Positions 25,309 to 34,477 are shown, counted from the stretch's first letter. The stretch is DNA of 64,000 nucleotides from JAICXG01 sp036494545 (GCA_036494545.1 DASXOB010000006.1:291167-355166), one strand, 5' to 3'. Program-made: numbers and translations. The notes: generated by a model from the sequence alone, not told the origin.

Positions 25309-25740
25309 TTAGGGTGTTCCATCCTGGTTGTTGGTAAACCACGATGGCTTCGGCGGCTTGGATTTCGTTTGGGCATGTTGGCTTTTGACGCCGGGCAAAA
25401 TCGCCGCCGCTGTGCTGGTCGGAACAACAGGCTTGCTGGCCGAAACATGGCCGATGGCGAGGCCGCCGATGAAAAGAATAACGCCGCCGCAAAGTTCGAG
25501 CCAAATGCGTCCAGGCATTGGCGCAGGAACCAGTTCCTGGCAGGTTGGACAGATAATAGCGGAGCGACGAAGGGCACGCTCGACCAGGATTTTTTGTCCG
25601 CAGTTACGACAACGGAAACGCCGTGTCTTGCGGCTGGGTCGCGGGGTAGAGGCAACGGCGTAGGCGCGCAACCGACCAGAGTGCTTTCGCCGCGCGGGAT
25701 GGAACCTTGGGCTTTGGTCTGATATGGGCGGCGGGTTCAT
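25309..25740 (-). CDS. Zinc-ribbon membrane protein
   Basis: A small protein with a CxxC...CxxC zinc ribbon (FRCRNCGQKIL, then IICPTCQELV) followed by one membrane helix (LELCGGVILFIGGLAIGHVSA) and a Ser/Pro/Lys-rich tail. The ATG at 25740 gives 143 aa; the frame extends to 25782. Similar zinc-ribbon/TM proteins are common in this phylum, with no known role. Confidence 0.55.
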   Translation of the reverse strand: MNPPPISDQSPRFHPARRKHSGRLRAYAVASTPRPSRKTRRFRCRNCGQKILVERALRRSAIICPTCQELVPAPMPGRIWLELCGGVILFIGGLAIGHVSASKPVVPTSTAAAILPGVKSQHAQTKSKPPKPSWFTNNQDGTP

Positions 25741-25782
25741 CTCGCAAGTGTGCCCTTTTTTGATGCAGAAAATCAAGGCCAA

Positions 25783-26109
25783 AATTCACGACAAAACAGG
25801 CTACGCCATGGCTATCCCGTAGATAGAGAATTACTTGGCCGTCTCTGGCCGCCCGAGCCTCCGGTCAAACAAGGCCAGATAATGTTCTTCGATGCAGAAA
25901 GGCGCTTGCAACTCATCGTGCAACGTAAACCGAGTGCGTATCTCGCGGTCAATGAGCAGGGTGCACATCAGGATTGGCTTTAGCGCTTGCCAAGGAGAAG
26001 CTGCAGACTTGCGACCCAGGCAGGGGTTGATTCTTGCTGGACAGAAGCGGGAGAATTAACCGACGAATAGAAAAACTCAGAAGAGAAAGATGAAGCTGAA
26101 GGCGCAAGA
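25783..26109. other. Gap of about 330 bp between a zinc-ribbon gene and GDP-fucose synthase
   Basis: No convincing gene, RNA or strong hairpin is seen. A short plus-strand frame (25750-25983, containing two FFDAE-like repeats) is open, but it overlaps the zinc-ribbon gene on the other strand and has no recognisable domain. The stretch just before 26110 is purine-rich and may carry the ribosome-binding region of the next gene. Confidence 0.4.
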
Positions 26110-27039
26110 GTGAAGAAAGAGGATTCGGTTTTTGTGGCCGGTCATCGCGGCCTCGTCGGAAGCGCGATTCTTCGCCGCCTGACGAGTGAAGGTTTCACGC
26201 GCCTGCTTACCCGCACGCGAGCCGAACTCGACCTGAGAAATCGCGGCGCGGTGGACGAATTCTTTGCTCGTGAAAAACCAAATTTCGTCATCTTGGCCGC
26301 GGCCCGTGTCGGCGGGATCAAGGCGAACAACGACGAACCGGTGGAGTTCCTGCTCGCTAACCTGGAAATCCAGAACAACGTCATTCGGGCCGCGCAAGAA
26401 AGCGGTGTGCGCAAGCTTCTTTTTCTCGGCAGTTCCTGCATTTATCCCAAGTTCGCGCCGCAACCGATCCCGGAAAGCGCATTGTTAGGCGGTCCGCTCG
26501 AACCAACGAACGAAGGCTACGCCGTTGCCAAGATTGCCGGGATCAAGCTCTGCCAATCGTATGCCCGCGAGTATGGCGCGAACTTCGTCGCCGCCATGCC
26601 AACGAATCTTTACGGTCCGAATGACAACTTTGATCTCGAAACCTCGCATGTTCTCGCCGCGCTCCTGCGTAAAGCGCACGAGGCGAAACGGAGCGGCGCG
26701 CATGAGATCGTGGTCTGGGGCTCAGGGCAGCCGCGACGCGAATTTCTCCACGTCGACGATCTCGCGGCGGCCTGTTTCTTCCTTCTCCGAAACTATGACA
26801 GCCCGGAAGTCATCAACGTCGGCACCGGCCTCGATCTGACGGTGCGCGAGCTGGCGGAGCTGATCTGCGACGTAGTGGGTTTCGAAGGCGAGCTAGCCTG
26901 GGACGCCAGCAAGCCCGACGGCACTCCGCGCAAGCTTCTAGATATTTCAAAAATCGAATCCTTAGGCTGGCAACCAAAAATCCCGCTGCGCGAAGGAATC
27001 ACGCGGACCTATGACTGGTTCAGGTCGCGCTATTGCTGA
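26110..27039 (+). CDS. fcl: GDP-L-fucose synthase
   Basis: Short-chain dehydrogenase/reductase-type epimerase-reductase that makes GDP-L-fucose from GDP-4-keto-6-deoxymannose for surface polysaccharide. NADP-binding GHRGLVGSA is at residues 11-19, SSC at 108-110, and catalytic Y137xxxK141 lies in EGYAVAKIAG. The motif GGIKANN, typical of Fcl, is present. It starts with GTG at 26110. The partner Gmd (GDP-mannose dehydratase) is not in the window. Confidence 0.92.
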   Translation: MKKEDSVFVAGHRGLVGSAILRRLTSEGFTRLLTRTRAELDLRNRGAVDEFFAREKPNFVILAAARVGGIKANNDEPVEFLLANLEIQNNVIRAAQESGVRKLLFLGSSCIYPKFAPQPIPESALLGGPLEPTNEGYAVAKIAGIKLCQSYAREYGANFVAAMPTNLYGPNDNFDLETSHVLAALLRKAHEAKRSGAHEIVVWGSGQPRREFLHVDDLAAACFFLLRNYDSPEVINVGTGLDLTVRELAELICDVVGFEGELAWDASKPDGTPRKLLDISKIESLGWQPKIPLREGITRTYDWFRSRYC

Positions 27040-27373
27040 TGTCGGAGTGAAATATCTGGAATGCCCGTTTGCCGCATATCGTTTACAACGGTCCCATCGT
27101 GCGCCTAACCATCAAAGAACTCCTCGGTAACTGCATGAGGATTGAATCAGAAAACCAAGAACCCACGAAAAGGACAGCGCGATGGAGCCGCCTCCAGACG
27201 CCTTTAGGTTTGTTGAAACTGTCGATAAGAAACTCTGACGCCCCCCTTCGACTGATTCCAGGACGCGTACATCAAGCTAGATCCGAAAGGCACCCAGCTC
27301 TCGTTGATGATTTCCTCGCAGACGATTTCACGTAATTTCAACTGCCTAGTCTGAAAATCATAGGGCCGTGCCA
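27040..27373. other. Gap of about 330 bp downstream of GDP-fucose synthase
   Basis: I see nothing firm here. One plus-strand frame (27069-27335, 88 codons) has no recognisable domain and unusual composition, so I do not call it. A partial 9-mer (GCCTAACCA) lies near 27103. Confidence 0.4.
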
Positions 27374-27715
27374 CTATTGATAGGCCTTCAAAAGCGGCGC
27401 GATGTCCTCCGGAGGCACACCCTTTTCTTTCAGGATCTCCGCGACGTAGGCGCCGCCGTCGCTTTCCACGACTTTCCAGCTTCCGCTCGCGCGATGCAGG
27501 ACGACGGAAAGGTCGCTTTCATCGGTGTAGGCCGTCGAGAGCGCCCAATCGTGTGAGACCGAGACGTGCAAAACTTTGCCAAACTTTGCCGCTACGACTT
27601 TGCGCACCTCCTTAACGTCCTTCGCATCGCCAAAGTCAGCCGCCGACAAAGGAAAAGTGAAAGCGAAAAGCGAAAGAAGTGTGCAAAGCGTGATGCCACG
27701 GCAGAAGTGTCTCAT
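27374..27715 (-). CDS. Small exported protein of unknown function
   Basis: 113 aa with a clear signal peptide (MRHFCRGITLCTLLSLFAF, cleavage near LSAAD). The mature part begins DFGDAKDVKEVRKVVAAKFGKVLHVSVS and contains DESDLSVVLHRASGSWKV, suggesting a small single-domain periplasmic protein. No family recognised. Confidence 0.6.
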   Translation of the reverse strand: MRHFCRGITLCTLLSLFAFTFPLSAADFGDAKDVKEVRKVVAAKFGKVLHVSVSHDWALSTAYTDESDLSVVLHRASGSWKVVESDGGAYVAEILKEKGVPPEDIAPLLKAYQ

Positions 27716-27812
27716 GACTTGGCATGTCTACAATTGCAGTCGATTTTGTAAAGGCTGTCGAAAATTAGGGCCGCCCAACGGGGCACCACGTCGCTGGCTA
27801 TTATGACGCTAT

Positions 27813-28236
27813 GTGGATCATCCCCACCGACCACGAGGGAATAGCTACCAACCCATCGTCCTTCTTTTTCTACGTCCTGAAACTACTGGGGCGTGTCATG
27901 TCTCGGACGCCGGCGACTTCAAGCCTTCGGGCAGCCGATCGATGAGTCCAACAGCGGCAATTTCGTCTCGCGCGGTCAGGGATTTCCGCGTTCATGTTCG
28001 ACGTCGGTAAAGGTCCGCAATATGGCTGGGCACGCATTCGCACGTCGGTCGGTGGGCGGCAGAATCAGATGGAAGTGATTGACTACGCGTGGGCAGATCC
28101 CGGTGAGGCGATTCGCACGGGACAGAAAAGGGAAAGAAGGGAATCCAAGGCAACCACGAGCGAAGGCTCGCTTGCGCTTCTTGCCTTGGGCGGCATGGGT
28201 TTGTTGGCGTGGCGCAAGCGGCGCGAGAAAGCCTAA
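27813..28236 (+). pseudogene. Frameshifted remnant of a PEP-CTERM-like surface protein
   Basis: The last frame (from 27994) encodes KGPQYGWARIRTSVGG, DYAWADPGEAI and a C-terminal sorting-signal-like tail, SEGSLALLALGGMGLLAWRKRR. This has the hydrophobic-then-Arg layout of PEP-CTERM anchors. The N-terminal continuation sits in other frames: QPIDESNSGNFVSRGQGF in the frame around 27935-27990, and DAGDFKPSG in the frame of 27813. At least one indel near 27985 and probably another near 27920 break the gene. Confidence 0.5.
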
Positions 28237-28265
28237 AAAGACACGCGGAGGCAAGTGCTTCCGCG
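28232..28265 (-). terminator. Rho-independent terminator of the methyltransferase gene
   Basis: Hairpin with 10-bp arms CGCGGAGGCA and TGCTTCCGCG (one G-T pair, 28244-28265). On the minus strand it is followed by GTCTTTTTAGG. It lies about 47 bp beyond the stop of the methyltransferase gene. Confidence 0.7.
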
Positions 28266-28311
28266 AGGAGGGCTGTTCCGCGCCGTTGCGCAAAAGTTGC
28301 GAGATTGTCGT

Positions 28312-28902
28312 TTAGCGCAGGCGCATGACGCGCATCAGTTCGCGCTCCTCGCGGCCGGGATGCGTGTTAGCCGGGACCCATTCGCGCACAAGAGCAAAAC
28401 TTTGGCCGAAAAACTCCTCCAGCTCCGCGGTGCTGACACGATGAGGTGGGCCCGCCTCGTCATGATCTGGATTAATGAAAAAGATCGCAAGCAACCTGCC
28501 GTCGGGTTTGAGCAGCCTGACGATCGTCTCAACGTACTTGTGGCGGTGCGCCGGATCGATCGCACAAAAGCAGGTATGTTCGAAGATCCAGTCGAATCGA
28601 CTGTCTAGTTCGTTAGGCAAGTCGAACAGATCAGCGAGGCGATATTCTTCGTGCGCCACTTTCGGTTGCGCCTCCGCTTTCCTGATCGCAGACGGTGCAA
28701 TGTCTACTCCAAGCACATGATTTTCCGCCGTGCTCAACGCACGCACGTCGTGACCCGAGCCGCAGCCCGGGACAAAAATCTCACCCGCGAGCGAGCCATT
28801 TTCCGCCAGGAAATCGACCAGGGCAGGATGCGGTTTGCCTTTCTCCCAAGGCGTCTCGCGCCGACGATAGAGTTCGTCCCACTCGGTTTGCGTTTGATTC
28901 AT
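28312..28902 (-). CDS. Class I SAM-dependent methyltransferase (TPMT-like)
   Basis: 196 aa, resembling thiopurine/thiol S-methyltransferases. W8 DELYRRRETPWEKGKPHPALVDF opens the protein in the TPMT manner. The SAM-binding GCGSG (FVPGCGSGHDV) follows, then GVDIAPSAI, and EHTCFCAIDPAHR is the typical mid-protein motif. The natural substrate is unknown; small thiols, halides or selenium compounds are possible. Confidence 0.85.
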   Translation of the reverse strand: MNQTQTEWDELYRRRETPWEKGKPHPALVDFLAENGSLAGEIFVPGCGSGHDVRALSTAENHVLGVDIAPSAIRKAEAQPKVAHEEYRLADLFDLPNELDSRFDWIFEHTCFCAIDPAHRHKYVETIVRLLKPDGRLLAIFFINPDHDEAGPPHRVSTAELEEFFGQSFALVREWVPANTHPGREERELMRVMRLR

Positions 28903-28960
28903 GCGGCCGTTCGCTGGCAGTTTGGAGCATGTCCTTCATTATTTCTAATCGCGAGCCATT

Positions 28961-29899
28961 ATGAAGAAGCTACGGCTCGGCGTCGTTGGTGTCGGTCACA
29001 TCGGAAAGAATCACGCGCGGCTTTACGCTGAAACTGACGCGGCGGAATTCGCTGCCATTTACGACATTGATGCCGCGAACGCTGCGCAGGTAGCTAAACA
29101 ATACCGGGTGCGCGCGGCCGCTTCGCTGGAAGAGTTCGCCGAGTTGATTGACGCCGCCTCGATCGCTACACCGACCAACGCCCATTTTTCCGTTGCGCAG
29201 CCGCTTCTGGAAAAAGGAAAGCATCTTCTAATTGAAAAGCCGATCGCAACAGACGCACGGGAGGCGAGTTCGCTGGCTGAGCTGGCAGCGCAACGTCAGC
29301 TTATTCTGCAGGTCGGCCATGTTGAGCGGTTCAATCCGGTCTTGAGCGCGCTCGAGGCACGCCTCACTCATCCGCGTTTCATCGAAGCGCATCGTCTCTC
29401 GCCTTTTCCAAATCGCAGCACCGACATCGGCGTCGTGCTCGATCTGATGATCCACGATCTCGAAATCATTTTGCATCTCGTTAGGACGCCGGTGCAATCG
29501 ATCGACGCCGTCGGCGTCCCGGTGCTGAGCCGGCGCGAAGACATCGCCAACGCACGAATCCGCTTCGAAAACGGCTGCGTAGCGAACATTACTTCCAGTC
29601 GCATCAGTCCCGAGCGGATGCGCAAAATTCGGGTCTTTCAGGAGGACGCGTATCTCTCGCTCGATTATCAAAACCAAAGTGGCGAGATTTATCGCAAGGG
29701 TCCGACCGGGATCGAACGCGCGTCGGTCGAGATCGAAAAGGAGGAACCGCTCAAGCGCCAGCTGCTTTCCTTTATTGAATGTGCGCGCACCGGATTGCGG
29801 CCAAAAGTGTCGGGCTTTGAAGCGACAGCCGCGCTCGAGTTGGCGGTCGAAATCACCAAACAAATCGAGGCGAACGCAAGCGTCGAGGCTGCCAATTAG
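28961..29899 (+). CDS. Gfo/Idh/MocA-family oxidoreductase, possibly nucleotide-sugar dehydrogenase
   Basis: 312-aa NAD(P)-dependent sugar oxidoreductase. The Rossmann motif GVVGVGHIGKNHA is at residues 7-19, and catalytic EKP at 92-94. It is the first gene of a seven-gene plus-strand run and lies 26 bp before lpxB. In some bacteria a Gfo/Idh enzyme of this kind (GnnA) oxidises UDP-GlcNAc to make diamino-sugar lipid A. The location beside lpxB supports that idea, but no aminotransferase (GnnB) is visible, so specificity is open. Confidence 0.82.
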   Translation: MKKLRLGVVGVGHIGKNHARLYAETDAAEFAAIYDIDAANAAQVAKQYRVRAAASLEEFAELIDAASIATPTNAHFSVAQPLLEKGKHLLIEKPIATDAREASSLAELAAQRQLILQVGHVERFNPVLSALEARLTHPRFIEAHRLSPFPNRSTDIGVVLDLMIHDLEIILHLVRTPVQSIDAVGVPVLSRREDIANARIRFENGCVANITSSRISPERMRKIRVFQEDAYLSLDYQNQSGEIYRKGPTGIERASVEIEKEEPLKRQLLSFIECARTGLRPKVSGFEATAALELAVEITKQIEANASVEAAN

Positions 29900-29925
29900 G
29901 CGCGTCGGTTAGAGCGCGTCCTACC

Positions 29926-31056
29926 ATGAAACGCATTTACTTCGTGGCGGGCGAAACCAGTGGCGACAATCATGGTGCTGCGCTTATGGAAGCTCTGCGC
30001 CGGTTGAAGCCTGAGATCGAATTTTCCGGCCGTGGCGGGCCGAGAATGCGAACCATCGCCGGCCCATCGTTTCTCGATTGGAGTGCCGAAGCCGGGGTGG
30101 TCGGTTTATGGGAGGTGGTCAAACACTATGCTTATTTTCGGCGCGAATTCGCCAAAACGTTGAAGGAAATCTCTGTCGCCAAACCCGATGCGGTCGTCCT
30201 GATCGACTACCCGGGATTCAATCTCCGGCTCGCCCGCATGCTCCACGAAGGTTCGTTAGGCGGGAAAATCGTTTATTACATCAGCCCGCAAGTCTGGGCT
30301 TGGAATCGCGGACGCATTCCGAAAATGGCGCGCTGGCTTGATCTCATGCTTTGCATCTTCCCTTTCGAAGCCCAGCTCTACGAACAATCCGGGCTTCGCA
30401 CAATTTTTGTCGGGCATCCAATGATCGAAGATCTGGCCGCGAAGCGGGCCGTGGTAGAGCGCGATTCCAACCTCGTCGCTCTTTTCCCCGGGAGCCGCGC
30501 GCGCGAAGTGCGGCAGCTGATGCCCATTCTGATCGAAGTGATGCGTTTTCTGTCTGCTCGCCAGCCGGGGTTGCACTTTGAGATCGCAGCCGCGACGGAC
30601 GCGTTGGCAACGAAGATTTGCGAGGCGCTCCAACCGGCTGGCGACTCGTTAGGCAAGATCGATCTTACGATTGGAGAAGCCGCCCTAACGATGCAACGGG
30701 CCGCCGCCGGTGTCGTGGCTTCGGGCACCGCAACCCTGGAGGCGGCTTTCTTTCGTTTGCCATTTGTCCTCGTCTACAAGGTGGCGCTGCCGACTTATCT
30801 TGCTGGCAGAATGCTCATCCGGGTCAAACATCTCGGCATGCCTAACGTTCTCGCCGGCCGTGAAATCATTCCCGAATTCATTCAGCAAGATGCTCAGCCG
30901 ATGGCTATCGCGAATACTGTTCTTCGGCTGTTCAACGACCATGGATACCGTGCGCAAATGATCTCCGCTTTCGACGAAGTGATCGCCAGCCTCGGACAGG
31001 GTGGCGCCAACGAAGTCGCGGCCCGTGCCATCCTCGAAACCATCGCTTCACGATGA
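29926..31056 (+). CDS. lpxB: Lipid-A-disaccharide synthase
   Basis: Peripheral inner-membrane glycosyltransferase joining UDP-2,3-diacyl-GlcN and lipid X in lipid A synthesis. The start MKRIYFVAGETSGDNHGAALM is diagnostic, with SGRGGPRM, DYPGFNLRLA, YISPQVWAWNRGR and FVGHPM following, and GTATLEAA near the C-terminus. The length of 376 aa is standard. It implies an LPS-bearing outer membrane. Three exact or near 9-mer copies lie inside. Its stop overlaps the next start by ATGA. Confidence 0.96.
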   Translation: MKRIYFVAGETSGDNHGAALMEALRRLKPEIEFSGRGGPRMRTIAGPSFLDWSAEAGVVGLWEVVKHYAYFRREFAKTLKEISVAKPDAVVLIDYPGFNLRLARMLHEGSLGGKIVYYISPQVWAWNRGRIPKMARWLDLMLCIFPFEAQLYEQSGLRTIFVGHPMIEDLAAKRAVVERDSNLVALFPGSRAREVRQLMPILIEVMRFLSARQPGLHFEIAAATDALATKICEALQPAGDSLGKIDLTIGEAALTMQRAAAGVVASGTATLEAAFFRLPFVLVYKVALPTYLAGRMLIRVKHLGMPNVLAGREIIPEFIQQDAQPMAIANTVLRLFNDHGYRAQMISAFDEVIASLGQGGANEVAARAILETIASR

Positions 31057-32093
31057 CGTCAGCCGACTCCATCAACGAACGCATCGCCCTTCTCCACGTC
31101 GGCGGGATTATCGACCTGCATTACGATCTCCCGCTCGGGCTTTTCCTGCAGCGCGCGCGAAGCAACATCATTCCCACCGACTTTTTGCCGCAGTTTGAGG
31201 CGGGCGACATCGGTTTGCTTGGCGTCGCGCTCTACGTCGAAGATGAGTATTTGCCTAACGATGGTCTGCGCGTTGCGCTCGATCAGGTCGCACTTCTTCA
31301 AGAGGAGTTGAAGGCCAACTCGCGTCTCGCACTTTGCCGTTCCTTCTCTGAGATCGAAGATGCGCGGCGCAACCGGCAGATCGCTCTGCTTCTCACCATG
31401 GAGGGAGTCGAGCCGCTGGGCCACGATCTCCACCTGGTACGAATCTTTTACGAACTGGGTTTGCGGGTGATTTCGTTCACGCACGCGCGCGAGAACGCAG
31501 CCGCCGCCGGCGGAATCTTCGCCGCCAGGGGCTCACCCGCGCATGGCCTAACGAACTTCGGCCGTGAGCTGGTCGAGGAATGCCAACGGCTCGGTCTCTT
31601 GTTCGATCTCGCCCACATTAACCCTGCGGGCTTCGAGGAGATTTGCAGCCTGACGACTGGACCGCTCATCGTCTCTCATTCCAACGCGCGGCACTTTTAC
31701 GACATCGAGCGCAACATCAGCGACGAGCAAATTCGCATAATCGGCACGCGAGGTGGAGTCATTGGCATAAACGCCATTCTCGTTAGTCCAAGAAAGGAAG
31801 AAGCCACCCTCGACCGCTATGTCGACCACATCGAGCATGTCGCCAGCCTGATTGGAATCGACGGCGTCGGGCTGGGTTTCGATTTTTGTCAGTTCCTTTG
31901 GCGGCAAATTCCCCCGGCGCGCCTCGCGGAGCTGGAAGCAAAGCTGGCCAGGCCTCATTTTCTGCCCGATCTGTCGCATCACGGGCACGCGCGCAATCTG
32001 ACGCGGAAGTTAATCGAGCGCGGCTTCAACAGTCTAGACCTGGAGAAAATTCTGCGTGGCAATTGGCTGCGCGTTTTGCGCCAGGTATTATAG
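31053..32093 (+). CDS. M19-family (membrane dipeptidase-like) metallopeptidase
   Basis: 346 aa with metal ligands in the order expected for renal-dipeptidase-type enzymes: H23 and D25 (DLHYDLP), E117 (TMEGVEPL), H188 (DLAHIN) and H209 (VSHSNAR). Family M19 hydrolyses dipeptides, including D-amino-acid dipeptides. There is no signal peptide, so it is likely cytoplasmic. It overlaps lpxB by 4 bp and precedes the kynurenine-pathway genes by 10 bp. Its role in this operon is unclear. Confidence 0.88.
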   Translation: MTSADSINERIALLHVGGIIDLHYDLPLGLFLQRARSNIIPTDFLPQFEAGDIGLLGVALYVEDEYLPNDGLRVALDQVALLQEELKANSRLALCRSFSEIEDARRNRQIALLLTMEGVEPLGHDLHLVRIFYELGLRVISFTHARENAAAAGGIFAARGSPAHGLTNFGRELVEECQRLGLLFDLAHINPAGFEEICSLTTGPLIVSHSNARHFYDIERNISDEQIRIIGTRGGVIGINAILVSPRKEEATLDRYVDHIEHVASLIGIDGVGLGFDFCQFLWRQIPPARLAELEAKLARPHFLPDLSHHGHARNLTRKLIERGFNSLDLEKILRGNWLRVLRQVL

Positions 32094-32103
32094 CGGGAAT
32101 GCC

Positions 32104-33561
32104 ATGACACCGCTGGATCAGATTCACAACTTTATCGACGGCGAGTTCGTTAGGCCGACAAGTGGGAGTTATCTCGATAATATCGAGCCCGCCACAGGTC
32201 GCGCTTATTCGTTAGTCCCCGATAGCGACAGCCGCGACGTGGAACTGGCGGTGGGAGCGGCGGAGAAAGCATTCCCTTCCTGGGCGCGCACGCCGGCGGC
32301 AGATCGTTCGCGCATTTTGTTGCGCATCGCCGATCTCATCGATCGAGATCTGGAAAAGTTCGCGCGCGCCGAATCGATCGATACCGGTAAACCGCTTTCG
32401 CTGGCTCGTTCACTCGACATCCCGCGTGCGTCTTCCAACTTCCGCTTCTTTGCCACCGCCATCCTCCACACGGAAAACGAGGCACATGTCACGGATGGCA
32501 TTGCCTTCAATTACACCCTGCGACAGCCGCGCGGCATTGTGGGTCTCATCTCACCGTGGAATCTGCCACTCTATTTGCTGAGCTGGAAAATCGCGCCCGC
32601 GATCGCTGTCGGAAATACCGCCGTGGCCAAGCCGAGCGAATTGACGCCGATGACGGCTTTTTTGCTTTGCGAAATTTGTCGCGAGGCGGGTTTGCCCAGG
32701 GGCGTCCTCAACATCGTGCACGGAACTGGACCTAACGTCGGCGCGCCGATCACGGCACACCCTGGGATCGGCACGATTTCCTTCACCGGCGGCACAGTGA
32801 CCGGACGCAAAGTTGCAGAAGCTGGAGCGCCCTTGTTTAAGAAAATCTCGCTCGAACTGGGAGGCAAAAATCCCAACATCATTTTCGCTGACGCCGATCT
32901 GGAAGCAGCAATCGCCGGAAGCGTTCGTTCGTCCTTTGCCAATCAGGGGCAAGTCTGCCTTTGCGGTTCGCGCGTTTTCGTCGAACGCCCCAAGTACGAA
33001 GAGTTCGTCAGGCGATTTGTCGAAAGGGTCGGGCAGTTGAAACAGGGTGACCCGCTCGAGCCGACGACTGATCAAGGTGCGATTGTTTCAAAGATGCAGC
33101 TCGACAAAGTGAAGTTTTACGTCGAGCTGGCGCGAGAAGAAGGGGGCGAGATCGCCCTCGGCGGCGCTGTGCCGGAACCGCCTAACGAGCGTTGCCGTGA
33201 CGGTTACTTTTTTCCGCCGACCGTCATCACCGATTTACCCGTCGCTTGCCGGGTGAACCGCGAAGAAATCTTTGGTCCGGTCGTGACCATTACGCCTTTT
33301 GAAAGCGAGGAGGAAGTTATCCGTTACGCCAACGATGTCGACTACGGCCTTTCCTCGAGCATCTGGACACAAAACCTCAATCGAGCCCACCGCGTTGCCG
33401 AAAAAATTCACACCGGTACGGTTTGGGTGAACTGCTGGCTGGTGCGCGATCTGCGAGTGCCCTTTGGCGGGATGAAGCAAAGCGGCGTCGGGCGCGAAGG
33501 AGGCGAAGAAGCGCTTCGTTTTTTCACCGAGCCGAAGAATGTCTGCATCGCGCGAACTTGA
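32104..33561 (+). CDS. Aldehyde dehydrogenase, likely 2-aminomuconate-6-semialdehyde dehydrogenase
   Basis: 485-aa NAD-dependent aldehyde dehydrogenase. N153 (SPWNLP), E251 (ELGGKNP) and catalytic C285 (GQVCLCGSR) are all present. It resembles the ALDH8/AmnC/HMSD group that oxidises muconate semialdehydes. The gene directly after it encodes an aminomuconate-deaminase-like protein, followed by kynureninase, which supports 2-aminomuconate-6-semialdehyde as substrate. I chose the ATG at 32104. Confidence 0.88.
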   Translation: MTPLDQIHNFIDGEFVRPTSGSYLDNIEPATGRAYSLVPDSDSRDVELAVGAAEKAFPSWARTPAADRSRILLRIADLIDRDLEKFARAESIDTGKPLSLARSLDIPRASSNFRFFATAILHTENEAHVTDGIAFNYTLRQPRGIVGLISPWNLPLYLLSWKIAPAIAVGNTAVAKPSELTPMTAFLLCEICREAGLPRGVLNIVHGTGPNVGAPITAHPGIGTISFTGGTVTGRKVAEAGAPLFKKISLELGGKNPNIIFADADLEAAIAGSVRSSFANQGQVCLCGSRVFVERPKYEEFVRRFVERVGQLKQGDPLEPTTDQGAIVSKMQLDKVKFYVELAREEGGEIALGGAVPEPPNERCRDGYFFPPTVITDLPVACRVNREEIFGPVVTITPFESEEEVIRYANDVDYGLSSSIWTQNLNRAHRVAEKIHTGTVWVNCWLVRDLRVPFGGMKQSGVGREGGEEALRFFTEPKNVCIART

Positions 33562-33578
33562 CGCTGCCTGACAAGTCA

Positions 33579-34016
33579 ATGAGTGAATCGTTTGAAAGCC
33601 GGCGTGCTGCACAGCCAGTCGGCGCCTTTCCTCATGCCAAGCGCGTGGGCAACCTCTTGTTTCTTTCCGGGATCGGTCCACGCGTGCGCGGAAGCAAACA
33701 AATTCCCGGGGTAACGCTCGATGCGGAGGGGAATGTCGTCAGCTATGAGATCGAAAAGCAGTGCCACGCCGTTTTCGAGAATGTTCGCCTTGTGCTCGAA
33801 GACGCCGGAGCGTCTTGGAACGATATTGTCGACATCACCGTTTTCCTCACGAACATGCAGAAGGACTTTCCCATTTTTAATCGCATCTATCCCGCTTATT
33901 TTGCCGGCCCGGGCAAACCAAATCCGACCCGCACGACAGTGGAAGTGGGCGCGTTGCCAACGCCGATCGCGATTGAGTTGAAGGTTATTGCCTTGTTAGG
34001 CGAAGCCACAAAATGA
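33579..34016 (+). CDS. RidA-family protein, likely 2-aminomuconate deaminase
   Basis: 145-aa RidA/YjgF-fold protein. The motif RVGNLLFLSGIGPR, then CHAVFENVRLVLEDAGASWNDIVDITVFLTNM and PTRTTVEVGALP are standard, including the conserved Arg in the last block. The aminomuconate deaminases of bacterial nitrobenzoate and tryptophan degradation belong to this family, and the upstream dehydrogenase would make its substrate. The frame opens at 33423 inside the dehydrogenase gene; the ATG at 33579 is the natural start. Confidence 0.85.
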   Translation: MSESFESRRAAQPVGAFPHAKRVGNLLFLSGIGPRVRGSKQIPGVTLDAEGNVVSYEIEKQCHAVFENVRLVLEDAGASWNDIVDITVFLTNMQKDFPIFNRIYPAYFAGPGKPNPTRTTVEVGALPTPIAIELKVIALLGEATK

Positions 34017-34477
34017 AGCGTGGCTTCCGCATCCAGTCGGCCGACCATACCGGGATTACAGTGGCCGACCTCGACCGCTCGCTCGCTTTTTGGCAGGGCG
34101 TGCTGGGCTTCCAGTTGTCGCATCGCGCACATCACGCCGGCGAGTTGGCGAGCGAGGTGACTGGCGTATCGGGAGCTGAGATTTCCATCGCCGTTGTGCA
34201 AGCGCCGGGTCACCGAATCGAACTGCTCGAGTATCACGAGCCGGCGGAGCGACAAAGACTCGCCCCCAGGCCCTGCGATGTTGGCTCCGTCCACATTGCA
34301 CTCACGGTAGACGATCTCGATTCGGTGCTGCGCACGATTGCCAGGTCGGGTTGGAGACAGGCTGGCAAACCCCAGGTTTTGGTGACGGGTCCGAACGCCG
34401 GCAAGCGAGTAGTTTATGTGCGCGACCCCGACGGGACGACGATCGAACTTATGCAACCGCCTTCCGTCGAACGATAG
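34013..34477 (+). CDS. VOC-fold (glyoxalase/dioxygenase superfamily) protein
   Basis: 154 aa with two beta-alpha-beta-beta-beta modules: ADHTGITVADLDRSLAFWQGVLGF...IELLEY and VHIALTVDDLDSVLRTI...YVRDPDGTTIELMQ. Possible metal ligands are H12, a Glu in IELLEY, the His in VHIAL and the Glu in TTIELMQ. VOC proteins include glyoxalases, epimerases and extradiol dioxygenases. Its place between the deaminase (4-bp overlap) and kynureninase genes suggests a role in kynurenine breakdown, but the reaction is not identified. Confidence 0.8.
   Translation: MKRGFRIQSADHTGITVADLDRSLAFWQGVLGFQLSHRAHHAGELASEVTGVSGAEISIAVVQAPGHRIELLEYHEPAERQRLAPRPCDVGSVHIALTVDDLDSVLRTIARSGWRQAGKPQVLVTGPNAGKRVVYVRDPDGTTIELMQPPSVER

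Noticed and set aside
25750..25983. Short plus-strand frame with two FFDAE-like segments
   Set aside because: Overlaps the zinc-ribbon gene, has no known domain and no clear ribosome-binding site.
27069..27335. 88-codon plus-strand frame after GDP-fucose synthase
   Set aside because: No domain, no export signal and unusual composition; could not be supported.
31053..32093. The M19 protein as the missing ACMS decarboxylase
   Set aside because: Its ligands (H23, D25, E117, H188, H209) fit a genuine M19 dipeptidase; nothing in the sequence points to ACMSD beyond its location.
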